From Leptolyngbya boryana PCC 6306 (lineage in GTDB: Bacteria; Cyanobacteriota; Cyanobacteriia; Leptolyngbyales; Leptolyngbyaceae): 64,000 nt of DNA. The translations under genes and the position numbers were made by a program. This document shows, one piece after another, positions 45,217-53,798 of the stretch (position 1 is its first letter; every line of letters begins with the position of its first letter). The notes beneath the pieces were generated by a model. That model did not search any database. It was not told where the DNA came from and was given only the letters and a program-made list of their open reading frames with translations. The stretch is from contig NZ_KB731324.1 in the NCBI RefSeq assembly GCF_000353285.1, positions 4,544,577 through 4,608,576 of the forward strand, given 5' to 3'.

Positions 45217-47076
45217 TTACAGAGTTGCGTGATTGAAGACGGCTTGCTGGAGTCGATCGCAGAGTTCCGAGAGCGTCAAGGCTCCTAATTCTCCTTTGGG
45301 TCGAGTCCGAATGCTCAGGGTTTGAGACTCAACTTCTTTTTTGCCAACAACCGCGACAACTGGAATTTTTTCAAGTTCAGCCGTGCGAATTTGCTTACCT
45401 AATCGTTCGTTGGTGCGATCGACTTCAGCACGGAATCCAGTTTGCTTAAGTTGCAGCGCGATCGCTTCGGCATAGTCCCGTTGGTCTTGACTGATTGGAA
45501 GTAATCGAACTTGAATCGGTGCAAGCCACAGCGGAAAGTCTCCCGCATAGTTCTCAATGAGAATGCCAAAGAAGCGCTCTAACGATCCGAAGATTGCTCG
45601 GTGAATCATGATCGGACGCTGGCGAGTCCCATCTGCCGCCACATATTCCATCTCAAACCGTTCTGGTAAATTGAAATCAACTTGAATCGTGGAACATTGC
45701 CAACGACGTGCGATCGCATCTTCAATTTTCAAATCGATTTTAGGTCCGTAGAATGCGCCGCCGCCTTCATCGATCACATAGTTCCAACCTTTTCGATCTA
45801 AGGCTTGTTGGAGCGCGATCGTGGCTTTCTCCCAAATCTGATCACTCCCAACCGATTGAGGTGGACGAGTGGAAAGATTGACCTCATAGTTCGAGAAACC
45901 AAAGTCTGACAAAATCTGCTCTGTGAGATTGAGAACGCCGAGAATTTCATCTTCAATCTGTTCCGGCAGACAAAAGATATGCGCATCATCTTGAGTAAAG
46001 CCGCGTACTCGCATCAAACCATGTAACGCCCCTGAACGCTCATATCGATACACAGTTCCAAGCTCTGCCCATCGGATCGGGAACTCTCGGTAGGAATGGA
46101 GTTCATGCTTGTAGGTCAACACATGAAACGGGCAGTTCATGGGCTTAATTTGATACTGCTGTTCTTCGATGTCCATCTGATCAAACATACTGTCACGATA
46201 GAAATCGAAATGACCCGATGTTTTCCAGAGGTCTAGGTTCGCAATGTGCGGAGTGTAGAGCAATTCATAGCCTGCATCAATGTGTGACTGTCTCCAGTAA
46301 TCTTCAATGATTCGACGCATTCTTGCGCCGCGTGGATGCCAGAAGACTAATCCACCGCCTGCATCTTCCTCCAAACTAAACAGCTTCAAGTCTTGTCCGA
46401 GCTTACGATGGTCGCGACGTTTTGCTTCTTCTCGTTGCTGTAAGTAGGCTTGTAGCTGTTCTGGAGTTTCCCAGGCTGTGCCATAAATGCGTTGGAGTTG
46501 TGCTTTGGTTTCATCCCCGCGCCAGTACGCGCCCGCAATGCTTTCTAACGAGATCGCATCGGGATGAATTTCACCTGTAAAGTCTAAATGCGGTCCTGCA
46601 CAGAGATCCCACCAATATTCATCAGGCGGCAGTGCGATCGCATCAATCAGCGAAGGTTCGATCTGAGTTGCACGTCCACTATCAGGATTACCAATAAAGT
46701 AGCGAGTAATCGGTTCTCCAGCAGGAATACGATCGAGGATTTCCAACTTATACGGCTCATTCAACTGCTCAATCTCGGCTCGAATCGAGTCATACCCCAC
46801 CACCTCTCGAATGATGGGAAGATTGGCTCGAATGATTCGCCGCATTTCTGCTTCAATCTGCACCAAATCTTCTGAAGTAAAGGAAATAGCTCGATCAAAG
46901 TCGTAATAGAATCCGGTGTCTGTCCAAGGTCCAATCGTCGCTTTCGCCTCAGGAAACAGCGTTTGAACTGCCATTGCCAAAATGTGAGCACAAGTATGGC
47001 GAATTTTCAGCAATTGTTGCGGATCGCTCTGCTGCCAGGTATTACCGGAGAAGGAGCGAGAAAGTTGGCTGACCAT
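45217..47076 (-). CDS. thrS: Threonyl-tRNA synthetase, Zur-controlled copy
   Basis: 619 residues. It lacks the N-terminal TGS domain but keeps the editing domain (HTCAHILAMAV, with the HxxxH motif, and DLCAGPHLDFTGEI) and the class II catalytic core: MNCPFHVLTYKHELHSYREF, ALHGLMRVRGFTQDDAHIFC, and MIHRAIFGSLERFFGILIE supply the zinc ligands Cys, His and His. The anticodon-binding domain follows. Zur box 3 lies 14 bp upstream, so it is probably the second, zinc-stress ThrRS known from other cyanobacteria. Because the ligands are intact, it should still need zinc, perhaps with higher affinity or COG0523 help. Confidence 0.95.
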   Translation of the reverse strand: MVSQLSRSFSGNTWQQSDPQQLLKIRHTCAHILAMAVQTLFPEAKATIGPWTDTGFYYDFDRAISFTSEDLVQIEAEMRRIIRANLPIIREVVGYDSIRAEIEQLNEPYKLEILDRIPAGEPITRYFIGNPDSGRATQIEPSLIDAIALPPDEYWWDLCAGPHLDFTGEIHPDAISLESIAGAYWRGDETKAQLQRIYGTAWETPEQLQAYLQQREEAKRRDHRKLGQDLKLFSLEEDAGGGLVFWHPRGARMRRIIEDYWRQSHIDAGYELLYTPHIANLDLWKTSGHFDFYRDSMFDQMDIEEQQYQIKPMNCPFHVLTYKHELHSYREFPIRWAELGTVYRYERSGALHGLMRVRGFTQDDAHIFCLPEQIEDEILGVLNLTEQILSDFGFSNYEVNLSTRPPQSVGSDQIWEKATIALQQALDRKGWNYVIDEGGGAFYGPKIDLKIEDAIARRWQCSTIQVDFNLPERFEMEYVAADGTRQRPIMIHRAIFGSLERFFGILIENYAGDFPLWLAPIQVRLLPISQDQRDYAEAIALQLKQTGFRAEVDRTNERLGKQIRTAELEKIPVVAVVGKKEVESQTLSIRTRPKGELGALTLSELCDRLQQAVFNHATL

Positions 47077-47089
47077 AGAAGCAAAATAA

Positions 47090-47104
47090 TGATAATCATT
47101 CTCA
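47090..47104 (-). promoter_or_regulatory. Zur box 3 (thrS promoter)
   Basis: TGATAATCATTCTCA, directly upstream of the thrS ATG (47076). No other gene starts nearby. Confidence 0.85.
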
Positions 47105-47223
47105 TTTTAGCGTAAACTGAGAAATCGGATCAGACATGCAGCAAAGTCATTCATTCTGGGTCTACAGTCTTGAGGAGAAAGCTAATGTGATCGCGCAAAT
47201 CTTCGACCAGTCGTCATATTGCA

Positions 47224-47955
47224 CTACCTTTTGATCTGAAATCCTTTTCCTGAATCATACCGAACGGTGCAAAACTTGAGTGCGTTGGTATTCGGATTGT
47301 AGATCGTGTAAATCGCCTGTCCCGCAGCTCGCCCAACGTTTCCAACTCCAATAATTTTACGCGGATGAAGGCTCGTTGGCTCTGGCTCTGATCGTCGATC
47401 GAGCGTTGTCACTGAAGTCAGCACTCCTCCAGATTCGATCTCGTATTCAAAAGCCAGTCCAGAGCGACCGCAGAAGAGATAGTTTGCATCCATTCGCATG
47501 GCGCGATCGAGCATTTGAATCGGATCAGTCTCAGGGGTTAGCTCATCGCTGACGCTGACTGTACTGCCATGAATCAGTAAGCAATCTAGCTCAAAGATGC
47601 CAAATTCTAGTGATTGTACCCACCGTACTAAATTACGAGGCACAGAATCCCAGAGTTTCTTAGTCATCTGAATGCCATATCGCCCAATTAGCTCGGTTGG
47701 TTCTCCCACACGCCCTAAACCATGCAAAACGAGTAATTGTTCTTCCCACCAACCCTGACAGACTTGTGGGACAAGTTCACCTCGACGTGGAGAAGTCAAT
47801 CGATTAATCAATTTCTCATTATCGGCTCTGGGACTAATCACATCGCCCAACACAAACAAAGCATCAACCCTTTGCCGCTGAATATCTTTTAGAACTGCTT
47901 CGTAGGCGGCAAGATTACCTTCAATACCGCTCAAAATTGCCCAAGATGACATCAT
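47224..47955 (-). CDS. Pseudo-metallophosphoesterase (ligand-depleted calcineurin-like fold)
   Basis: 243 residues. It is clearly a paralogue of the next gene upstream: WAILSGIEGNLAAYEAVLKD, FVLGDVISPRADN, QVCQGWWEEQ, CLLIHGS and YLFCGRSGLAFEY line up with the five metallophosphoesterase motifs. Most metal ligands are gone: SDxHGN is SGIEGN, GNHD is GWWE and GHTH is GRSG; only the GD and HG motifs remain. It is therefore predicted to be catalytically inactive and may bind a ligand or its active paralogue. It starts 4 bp after the upstream stop, the last gene of the operon from Zur box 4. Confidence 0.85.
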   Translation of the reverse strand: MMSSWAILSGIEGNLAAYEAVLKDIQRQRVDALFVLGDVISPRADNEKLINRLTSPRRGELVPQVCQGWWEEQLLVLHGLGRVGEPTELIGRYGIQMTKKLWDSVPRNLVRWVQSLEFGIFELDCLLIHGSTVSVSDELTPETDPIQMLDRAMRMDANYLFCGRSGLAFEYEIESGGVLTSVTTLDRRSEPEPTSLHPRKIIGVGNVGRAAGQAIYTIYNPNTNALKFCTVRYDSGKGFQIKR

Positions 47956-47959
47956 TTAA

Positions 47960-48769
47960 TTATCGCTCACAGATATGAGTCGGATCGTCGGCGCGTTCTG
48001 CAAATTCCATCCCTTTTGAAAGTCTCCAGGCAAAGATGGCAGGCAGTCCTTTTTCGACAATTGCAGCACAGGTTTTTTGGTAGTCATATTCAACTTCTCG
48101 CAGCGCAATTTGATCAGTACTATCGTCGTAAATCACATACGTTGCATTGGGTCTGCCATGTCGAGGCTCACCGACTGAGCCAGCATTAACAATGCGCTTT
48201 AAGGGCGCAGTAAAGCGAATGGATTGATCTTGTTTCGACTGTTGTACTTTGATTTGGAGTTCTCCAGAGTCCAGCGATCGCACATAGGGCACATGCGTAT
48301 GACCGCAAAATAGAATATCGGCTCCGGTTGATAGCACGCGTTCCATCGCCACAAATGCATCAATCTCAGGCAGCAAGTATTCATGATTACTATGCGGGCT
48401 TCCATGGACAAAGCAGAGATTTCCATCCCGTAAAGTATGAGGGAGTTGTGCTAAAAATGCTCTCACTTCTGGATGAATTTCTTGGTTTGTCCATTCATGC
48501 GCCTGTCGTCCTCGTTTTTCAGCGAGTAGAGATGGATAGCTACATTCACAAGCGTTCAAGCCTTCAACGACATCTTCATCCCAACAGCCTTGAACGGTCG
48601 GAATATCTAGAGAGCGAATCATTTCCACAACTGCATTGGGATACGGACCATATCCAACCAAATCACCGAGACAGAACATTCGATCGACGTTTTGATCATC
48701 GATATCTGATAGCACGGCATTCAGCGCCTCAAAGTTTCCATGAATGCAGGATAAAACTGCTGTTCTCAT
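47960..48769 (-). CDS. Metallophosphoesterase-fold protein with cysteine-substituted metal site
   Basis: 269 residues from the ATG at 48769; the longer frame to 48850 runs into the previous gene. The calcineurin-like fold is clear: LSCIHGNFEALNAVL, FCLGDLVGYGPYPNAV, VQGCWDEDV, CFVHGSPHSN and FCGHTHVPYVR. Two metal-binding positions are unusual: the Asp of SDxH is Cys8, and the Asn of GNHD is Cys62 (GCWD). The remaining ligands (His10, Asp36, the HG and GHTH histidines) are kept. This suggests a metal preference different from relatives such as YfcE. It starts 11 bp after the degenerate COG0523-like gene, in the operon from Zur box 4. Substrate unknown. Confidence 0.88.
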   Translation of the reverse strand: MRTAVLSCIHGNFEALNAVLSDIDDQNVDRMFCLGDLVGYGPYPNAVVEMIRSLDIPTVQGCWDEDVVEGLNACECSYPSLLAEKRGRQAHEWTNQEIHPEVRAFLAQLPHTLRDGNLCFVHGSPHSNHEYLLPEIDAFVAMERVLSTGADILFCGHTHVPYVRSLDSGELQIKVQQSKQDQSIRFTAPLKRIVNAGSVGEPRHGRPNATYVIYDDSTDQIALREVEYDYQKTCAAIVEKGLPAIFAWRLSKGMEFAERADDPTHICER

Positions 48770-48780
48770 TGTGTTTTCCT

Positions 48781-49503
48781 CTAAGCAGGGATTTCTAACG
48801 ACTGCCGAATTTGATGTTGATAATATGCCAATGCATCGTCTGCCAAACAACAGTCCTGAAGCGTTTGCTTAATAGCAGTTTGATCAAAGGCTTCACCAAC
48901 GACCTCAATGCCACTAAAGCGATCGGGTCTGCCTTTGAACGATCGCGCAACATTCAATTCGGTGTAGTTCGTTTCATGACCCTGAACATAGTTAAAGTGA
49001 AAGGCTCTACCATCAACGACTTCAAAGATTCCCTTTGCACGTTGAATGGTTCCATACGCGCCTTCGATCAGTTCATCCCACAAGGTATCGAGGCTTGCGG
49101 GATCAAGAACCTGACCGGACAAGTTCGATCGCCAAATTTGTGAACCCTTTGCAGCTTGAATTCCTACGACAATTCGATCTGCCCATCGATGCCATTCTGT
49201 GTCGTTCGTATTGGGAGCCACGATCGCAAGCTTTTGGAAATGCCCTAGCGGAATTGTCAGCGAGTCTAAATCTAACTGAGCGCTAACTTCCAGATAGACT
49301 GGAACCCTCAAAGATAGGAGTTCCGTCAGATCGGAGAACACATTAATGCTGCTCATTTCAGTCGTCAGATACGTTGCATCGATCGCAATGCCATCGCTAC
49401 CAAGCGAACAATACGCGATCGATGAATTCAAACCTTGCTGCTGAATCCAGGTTGTCTTACCTGTTCCAGACGCACCAGCCACGAGAATTACCGGGAAGTC
49501 CAT
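48781..49503 (-). CDS. Degenerate COG0523-like P-loop protein
   Basis: 240 residues from the ATG at 49503. It starts like a COG0523 GTPase (FPVILVAGASGTGKTTWIQQ, Walker A) and ends like a CobW_C domain (GIFEVVDGRAFHFNYVQG and FSGIEVVGEAFDQTAIKQTL). It lacks the CxCC metal motif and an NKxD guanine motif, and it is about 100 residues shorter than true family members. It may be a nucleotide-sensing adaptor rather than a metal carrier. Zur box 4 lies 9 bp upstream, and two metallophosphoesterase-fold genes follow in the same operon. Confidence 0.8.
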   Translation of the reverse strand: MDFPVILVAGASGTGKTTWIQQQGLNSSIAYCSLGSDGIAIDATYLTTEMSSINVFSDLTELLSLRVPVYLEVSAQLDLDSLTIPLGHFQKLAIVAPNTNDTEWHRWADRIVVGIQAAKGSQIWRSNLSGQVLDPASLDTLWDELIEGAYGTIQRAKGIFEVVDGRAFHFNYVQGHETNYTELNVARSFKGRPDRFSGIEVVGEAFDQTAIKQTLQDCCLADDALAYYQHQIRQSLEIPA

Positions 49504-49511
49504 AATTAGAA

Positions 49512-49526
49512 TGAAAATCATTCTCG
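49512..49526 (-). promoter_or_regulatory. Zur box 4 (degenerate COG0523-phosphoesterase operon)
   Basis: TGAAAATCATTCTCG, one of the weaker matches (final G instead of A), 9 bp upstream of the ATG at 49503. Confidence 0.75.
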
Positions 49527-49573
49527 TAAATTATACAGGCTTCTAGCGATTTTGTTCACTCAATCTAAAAAGC

Positions 49574-49969
49574 TTAAGAATTGTTTTGACAAAGCCAGCA
49601 GATTCCAAACAGTTCTAGCGTGTGATAGTACAGTTGGAAGGTTTGAGACTGTCGCCACTGTTGTTCTAATGTTTCAAAGGGGCAAGTTTCTAATGGGGTT
49701 GAAGTGCCACAGCGTAGACAAGTCATAAAGTGCCGATGATCGTCAGCTACAACCGTATAAAGGGCTTCGCCTTGCGGAGTCACTCGACTCTGGACTAACC
49801 CCTCACGCTTGAGCGCTTCTAATGCTCGATAAATGGTTGCTAATCCTAAGGGTTGATCTCGCTGTCTCAGTTCTGCGAAGAGCGTTTGAGCAGAAATCGG
49901 TTGCTGACTCTGTCTCAATACTTCCAAGACTTTGACCTGTCCGCGTGTTTGTCGTGTTTGGGTTGCCAT
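49574..49969 (-). CDS. Fur-family regulator, probable Zur
   Basis: 131 residues from the ATG at 49969; an upstream ATG at 49984 adds five but lies only 5 bp from the Zur box. The Fur-type winged helix is at the N-terminus (LGLATIYRALEALKREGLV recognition helix region). The C-terminal metal and dimer domain has DDHRHF, a first CxxC in MTCLRCGT and a second CxxC in GICWLCQNN, the structural zinc site. Zur box 5 directly upstream indicates autoregulation, and the gene lies inside the zinc island. That makes a Zur assignment more likely than Fur or PerR. Confidence 0.88.
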   Translation of the reverse strand: MATQTRQTRGQVKVLEVLRQSQQPISAQTLFAELRQRDQPLGLATIYRALEALKREGLVQSRVTPQGEALYTVVADDHRHFMTCLRCGTSTPLETCPFETLEQQWRQSQTFQLYYHTLELFGICWLCQNNS

Positions 49970-49988
49970 TGCTTTAGAGCGCATTGCT

Positions 49989-50003
49989 TGATAACCATTA
50001 TCA
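49989..50003 (-). promoter_or_regulatory. Zur box 5 (Fur-family gene promoter)
   Basis: TGATAACCATTATCA, a near-perfect palindrome upstream of the Fur-family gene; implies autoregulation. Confidence 0.85.
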
Positions 50004-50017
50004 TTTTAGTTGATCAA

Positions 50018-51223
50018 TCAAGCGATTTTTCGACCGAGTGCGGTTCTCGGTTTGATCAAAGTTGGAACCATCCGATCGCTGGCTAACATTGCCCCAGAAA
50101 TATTTCGGGCTGTTGGTCCGACTTGCAGTGCTGCTAATCCGCCCATCACATAGAGTTCAGAACTTGCCCATCGCAAGCATGGATCTAACACAGGTAGTCC
50201 GTTCACAATTTGAATTGGATAAGCTTCTAGCATCTCTGCCAACAACGGATCTTGAGTCACATCGAATCGGGTTCCTGTAGCCAACCAGATACGATCGTAT
50301 TCCTGCACTATGCCATCCTCACAGACGACCTTCCAGTGCTGACCGTTCCAACTTGCTTGAGCGATTTGACAGTTAGGATAAAACGTGAGTTTTCCACCAT
50401 GACGGGCACGACGCAGTTGAGTCATCATTGCCGGGGTCATTGATCCGCCATTGCGAGCTTGTTGGATCATCTGCCAGCGAACGAACCAATCAGGTTCCCG
50501 ATAAAAGCCTTTTAAGTGCTTCGGTCTTGTCCAGCCTGGATCAGCGTCAAATAGCTTTTCGTAGAGCGATCGACGTGACATTAAACTTACTTGTGCGCCT
50601 CGATTCACTGCTCCGATCGCTAAGTGTCCGCTCGTTAATCCACCTCCTACAATCAAAATGCGATCTCCAGTTAATTTCAGTAGGCGTAAATCGATTGCCT
50701 TTGAATGGACTAAGCGATCGTCTGGATAAACTGTTGAAATCTGGTTCACCCAACTTGGAACTTGCGTCACAGCACTTCCGGTTGCCATAATGACTCTTCG
50801 TGCTAGAACTGTTCGCCCATCTCGAAGCCATAATCGAAACCGTTGCGCTAAAGGCTCAATTCGCACGATCGAAGCTGAAATTACACACTCTTGTAGCTGC
50901 CAACGCCGAATCACATCCTGGCAAAACGATTCATACAAAGCAGTTCCCGGCAAATCATAGGGCGGAAATAGTTGATTCGGTCGGGACTCTGCAAATCGTC
51001 GCAGTGCAAACGAATCGGGGTCAGGATGATGAGCAGCAGGCGATCGCAAATGCGGAATCTCATACGCTGCAAATTGATGATTCCACTGCTGTATCCAGTT
51101 GCCGCTTGGATCAAACACCCTAAACCGATTTCGCATCTTTTCGCGCTTCTGGAGCAGATGAGCAACGAGCGTAAGAGCTTGCATTCCAGCACCAACGATC
51201 GCGATATCAATTTCCTGGGGCAT
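50018..51223 (-). CDS. FAD/NAD(P)-binding flavoprotein, N-hydroxylase-like
   Basis: 401 residues. FAD site IDIAIVGAGMQALTLVAHLL at the N-terminus, a PHLRSPAAHHPDPDSFALRR segment like the substrate region of flavin N-monooxygenases, NADPH site ILIVGGGLTSGHLAIGAVNR, and ATG motifs (IMATGSAV, IWLATGTRFD) near the end of the second half. The layout resembles lysine/ornithine N-hydroxylases and related reductases, but the substrate cannot be named. It is divergent from hemB, with Zur boxes 6 and 7 between them. A role in metallophore chemistry or in replacing a zinc enzyme is speculation. Confidence 0.85.
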   Translation of the reverse strand: MPQEIDIAIVGAGMQALTLVAHLLQKREKMRNRFRVFDPSGNWIQQWNHQFAAYEIPHLRSPAAHHPDPDSFALRRFAESRPNQLFPPYDLPGTALYESFCQDVIRRWQLQECVISASIVRIEPLAQRFRLWLRDGRTVLARRVIMATGSAVTQVPSWVNQISTVYPDDRLVHSKAIDLRLLKLTGDRILIVGGGLTSGHLAIGAVNRGAQVSLMSRRSLYEKLFDADPGWTRPKHLKGFYREPDWFVRWQMIQQARNGGSMTPAMMTQLRRARHGGKLTFYPNCQIAQASWNGQHWKVVCEDGIVQEYDRIWLATGTRFDVTQDPLLAEMLEAYPIQIVNGLPVLDPCLRWASSELYVMGGLAALQVGPTARNISGAMLASDRMVPTLIKPRTALGRKIA

Positions 51224-51240
51224 GAGAAATACGACGATTT

Positions 51241-51255
51241 AGAGAATGATTATCA
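51241..51255 (-). promoter_or_regulatory. Zur box 6 (flavoprotein promoter)
   Basis: AGAGAATGATTATCA, with one half-site base off the consensus, 17 bp upstream of the flavoprotein start (51223). Confidence 0.75.
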
Positions 51256-51278
51256 TTGTTTCACAAAATATCTCATAA

Positions 51279-51293
51279 TGATAATCGTTGTCG
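51279..51293 (+). promoter_or_regulatory. Zur box 7 (hemB promoter)
   Basis: TGATAATCGTTGTCG, weaker in the right half, 14 bp upstream of the hemB ATG (51308). Confidence 0.75.
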
Positions 51294-51301
51294 TTCTTTA
51301 G

Positions 51302-52300
<999 letters not shown>

Positions 52301-52303
52301 CGT

Positions 52304-52636
52304 ATGGCAGATTCGGAACTGATGACGCGATTATTAAAAGCAATTGATGTTCTCGAACACTTAGAGAGCGCGATGGAAATTGCGCCGACTCAAGAGATTG
52401 AGCAGATTCTACAAGAGGCTTGGCTGAAAGTGAGTCATACTTTTCCTGAAGATTTCAAAGATGCAACTCATTTAGATGCTAGTTCTGAAGGATTGCGGCG
52501 TTATCTGAAAGTACAAGCTTTTTTTCTTGATCCGACTCGGCAGACGATCAGCCCAGAAGAACTAGAACTTTACTATCAAAATCAATCTCTTCCAGCTGAG
52601 GACGCAACAGACTTTTTCTTTCCTGATGAATCGTGA
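52304..52636 (+). CDS. Hypothetical acidic protein linked to hemB
   Basis: 110 residues, not recognised. It is acidic and predicted mostly helical, with no cysteine and one histidine pair region (SHTFPEDF, THLDASSEG). The C-terminus is strongly acidic (PAEDATDFFFPDES). It starts 3 bp after the hemB stop and must be co-transcribed, so it belongs to the same Zur-controlled unit. It could be a small partner or regulator of HemB, but no motif supports this. Confidence 0.7.
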   Translation: MADSELMTRLLKAIDVLEHLESAMEIAPTQEIEQILQEAWLKVSHTFPEDFKDATHLDASSEGLRRYLKVQAFFLDPTRQTISPEELELYYQNQSLPAEDATDFFFPDES

Positions 52637-52800
52637 GCAAGCAAAGTATTTGGTGCGATCTCAAACCGTGTGTCGTATGTTTACAGAATAACCCCCCCGC
52701 CGTGTGAAGACAGAAGCATTGAGCGCAGAGTTTCGATCGTGCTTTGTTGAAATTCAATAAGCCTGCTTGCCTACTCGAACGATCTCTTTAATAATAAGCT

Positions 52801-52815
52801 TGATAACGATTATCA
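52801..52815 (+). promoter_or_regulatory. Zur box 8 (COG0523-WD40 unit)
   Basis: TGATAACGATTATCA, a near-perfect palindrome and the strongest of the set. It lies 14 bp upstream of the ATG at 52830, which shows that longer start choices for that gene (to 52767) are wrong. Confidence 0.9.
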
Positions 52816-52829
52816 TTATAAAGGTTGCG

Positions 52830-53798
52830 ATGGTTACTGAACTAGAAACGGCCGTACCTGTCACCGTCTTGACGGGCTACTTAGGAGCAGGAAAAACAAC
52901 TTTGTTAAACCGCATTCTCACCCACGAACACGGCAAGAAAGTTGCGGTGATTGTGAATGAGTTTGGCGAAGTCGGAATCGATAATCAGCTTGTGATCGAT
53001 ACCGATGAAGAAATTTTTGAGATGAATAATGGCTGTATCTGCTGTACAGTGCGGGGTGATCTAATCCGGATGATTGGCAATCTGATGAAACGGCGTGATC
53101 GCTTTGATCACATTGTCATCGAAACAACTGGTCTAGCTGATCCGGCTCCAGTCATTCAAACCTTTTTCATGGATGAAGATGTGCAATCTTTAACCAGTTT
53201 GGATGCAGTTGTAACGGTTGTAGATGCAAAGCATATTGCACATCATTGGGAGGCAGATGAGGCACAAGAACAAATTGCATTTGCGGATGTGATTTTGCTG
53301 AATAAGATCGATTTAATTTCAGTAGCAGAACTCGATGAGCTTGAAAAGAAGATTCGATCGATGAATGTAATGGCAAAAATTTATCGAACTAGAGATGCTC
53401 AAATCGAGATGGATGCGTTGCTAGGTGTGAAAGCATTTGATCTCGATCGCGCTTTAGAAATCGATCCGAATTTCCTCGGTGAAGATGCTCACGAACATGA
53501 TGAAACAGTGACTTCAGTCGCGATCGTTGAATCTGGTGCACTGGATGGAGAAAAGCTAAATGCCTGGTTGGGTAGATTGTTGCGCTATCAAGGACAAGAT
53601 ATCTTTCGGATGAAAGGAATTCTAAACATTGCAAGCGAAGACAATCGTTTTGTATTTCAAGGGGTGCATATGTTGTTTGATGGTAAGCTCGATCGACCTT
53701 GGAAACCGAATGAGACGCGCAAAAATGAATTAGTCTTTATTGGTCGCAACTTAGATGAAACAGCGTTGAAAGAGGATTTTCGAGCATGTTTAGTGTAA
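52830..53798 (+). CDS. COG0523 metallochaperone GTPase
   Basis: 322 residues from the ATG at 52830, placed just after Zur box 8. Walker A TGYLGAGKTTLLNR, metal site NGCICCTVRGD, IETTGLADPAP (Walker B region), NKID and a CobW_C domain near the C-terminus with MKGILNIA. It belongs to a different subgroup from the two GTPases at 41.9-44.7 kb: the switch region and the C-terminus are more like the cyanobacterial YeiR/CobW type, and there is only a short acidic/His spot (HEHDE). Its last 13 bases overlap the WD40 gene, so the two are translationally coupled. Confidence 0.94.
   Translation: MVTELETAVPVTVLTGYLGAGKTTLLNRILTHEHGKKVAVIVNEFGEVGIDNQLVIDTDEEIFEMNNGCICCTVRGDLIRMIGNLMKRRDRFDHIVIETTGLADPAPVIQTFFMDEDVQSLTSLDAVVTVVDAKHIAHHWEADEAQEQIAFADVILLNKIDLISVAELDELEKKIRSMNVMAKIYRTRDAQIEMDALLGVKAFDLDRALEIDPNFLGEDAHEHDETVTSVAIVESGALDGEKLNAWLGRLLRYQGQDIFRMKGILNIASEDNRFVFQGVHMLFDGKLDRPWKPNETRKNELVFIGRNLDETALKEDFRACLV

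Noticed and set aside
48328-48798. A 156-residue plus-strand frame over the phosphoesterase
   Set aside because: Opposite-strand shadow; the minus-strand gene has all fold motifs.
52767-52829. Upstream start for the COG0523 gene, adding 21 residues
   Set aside because: It would place Zur box 8 inside the coding region, and the extra residues are unconserved hydrophobic codons of the operator.
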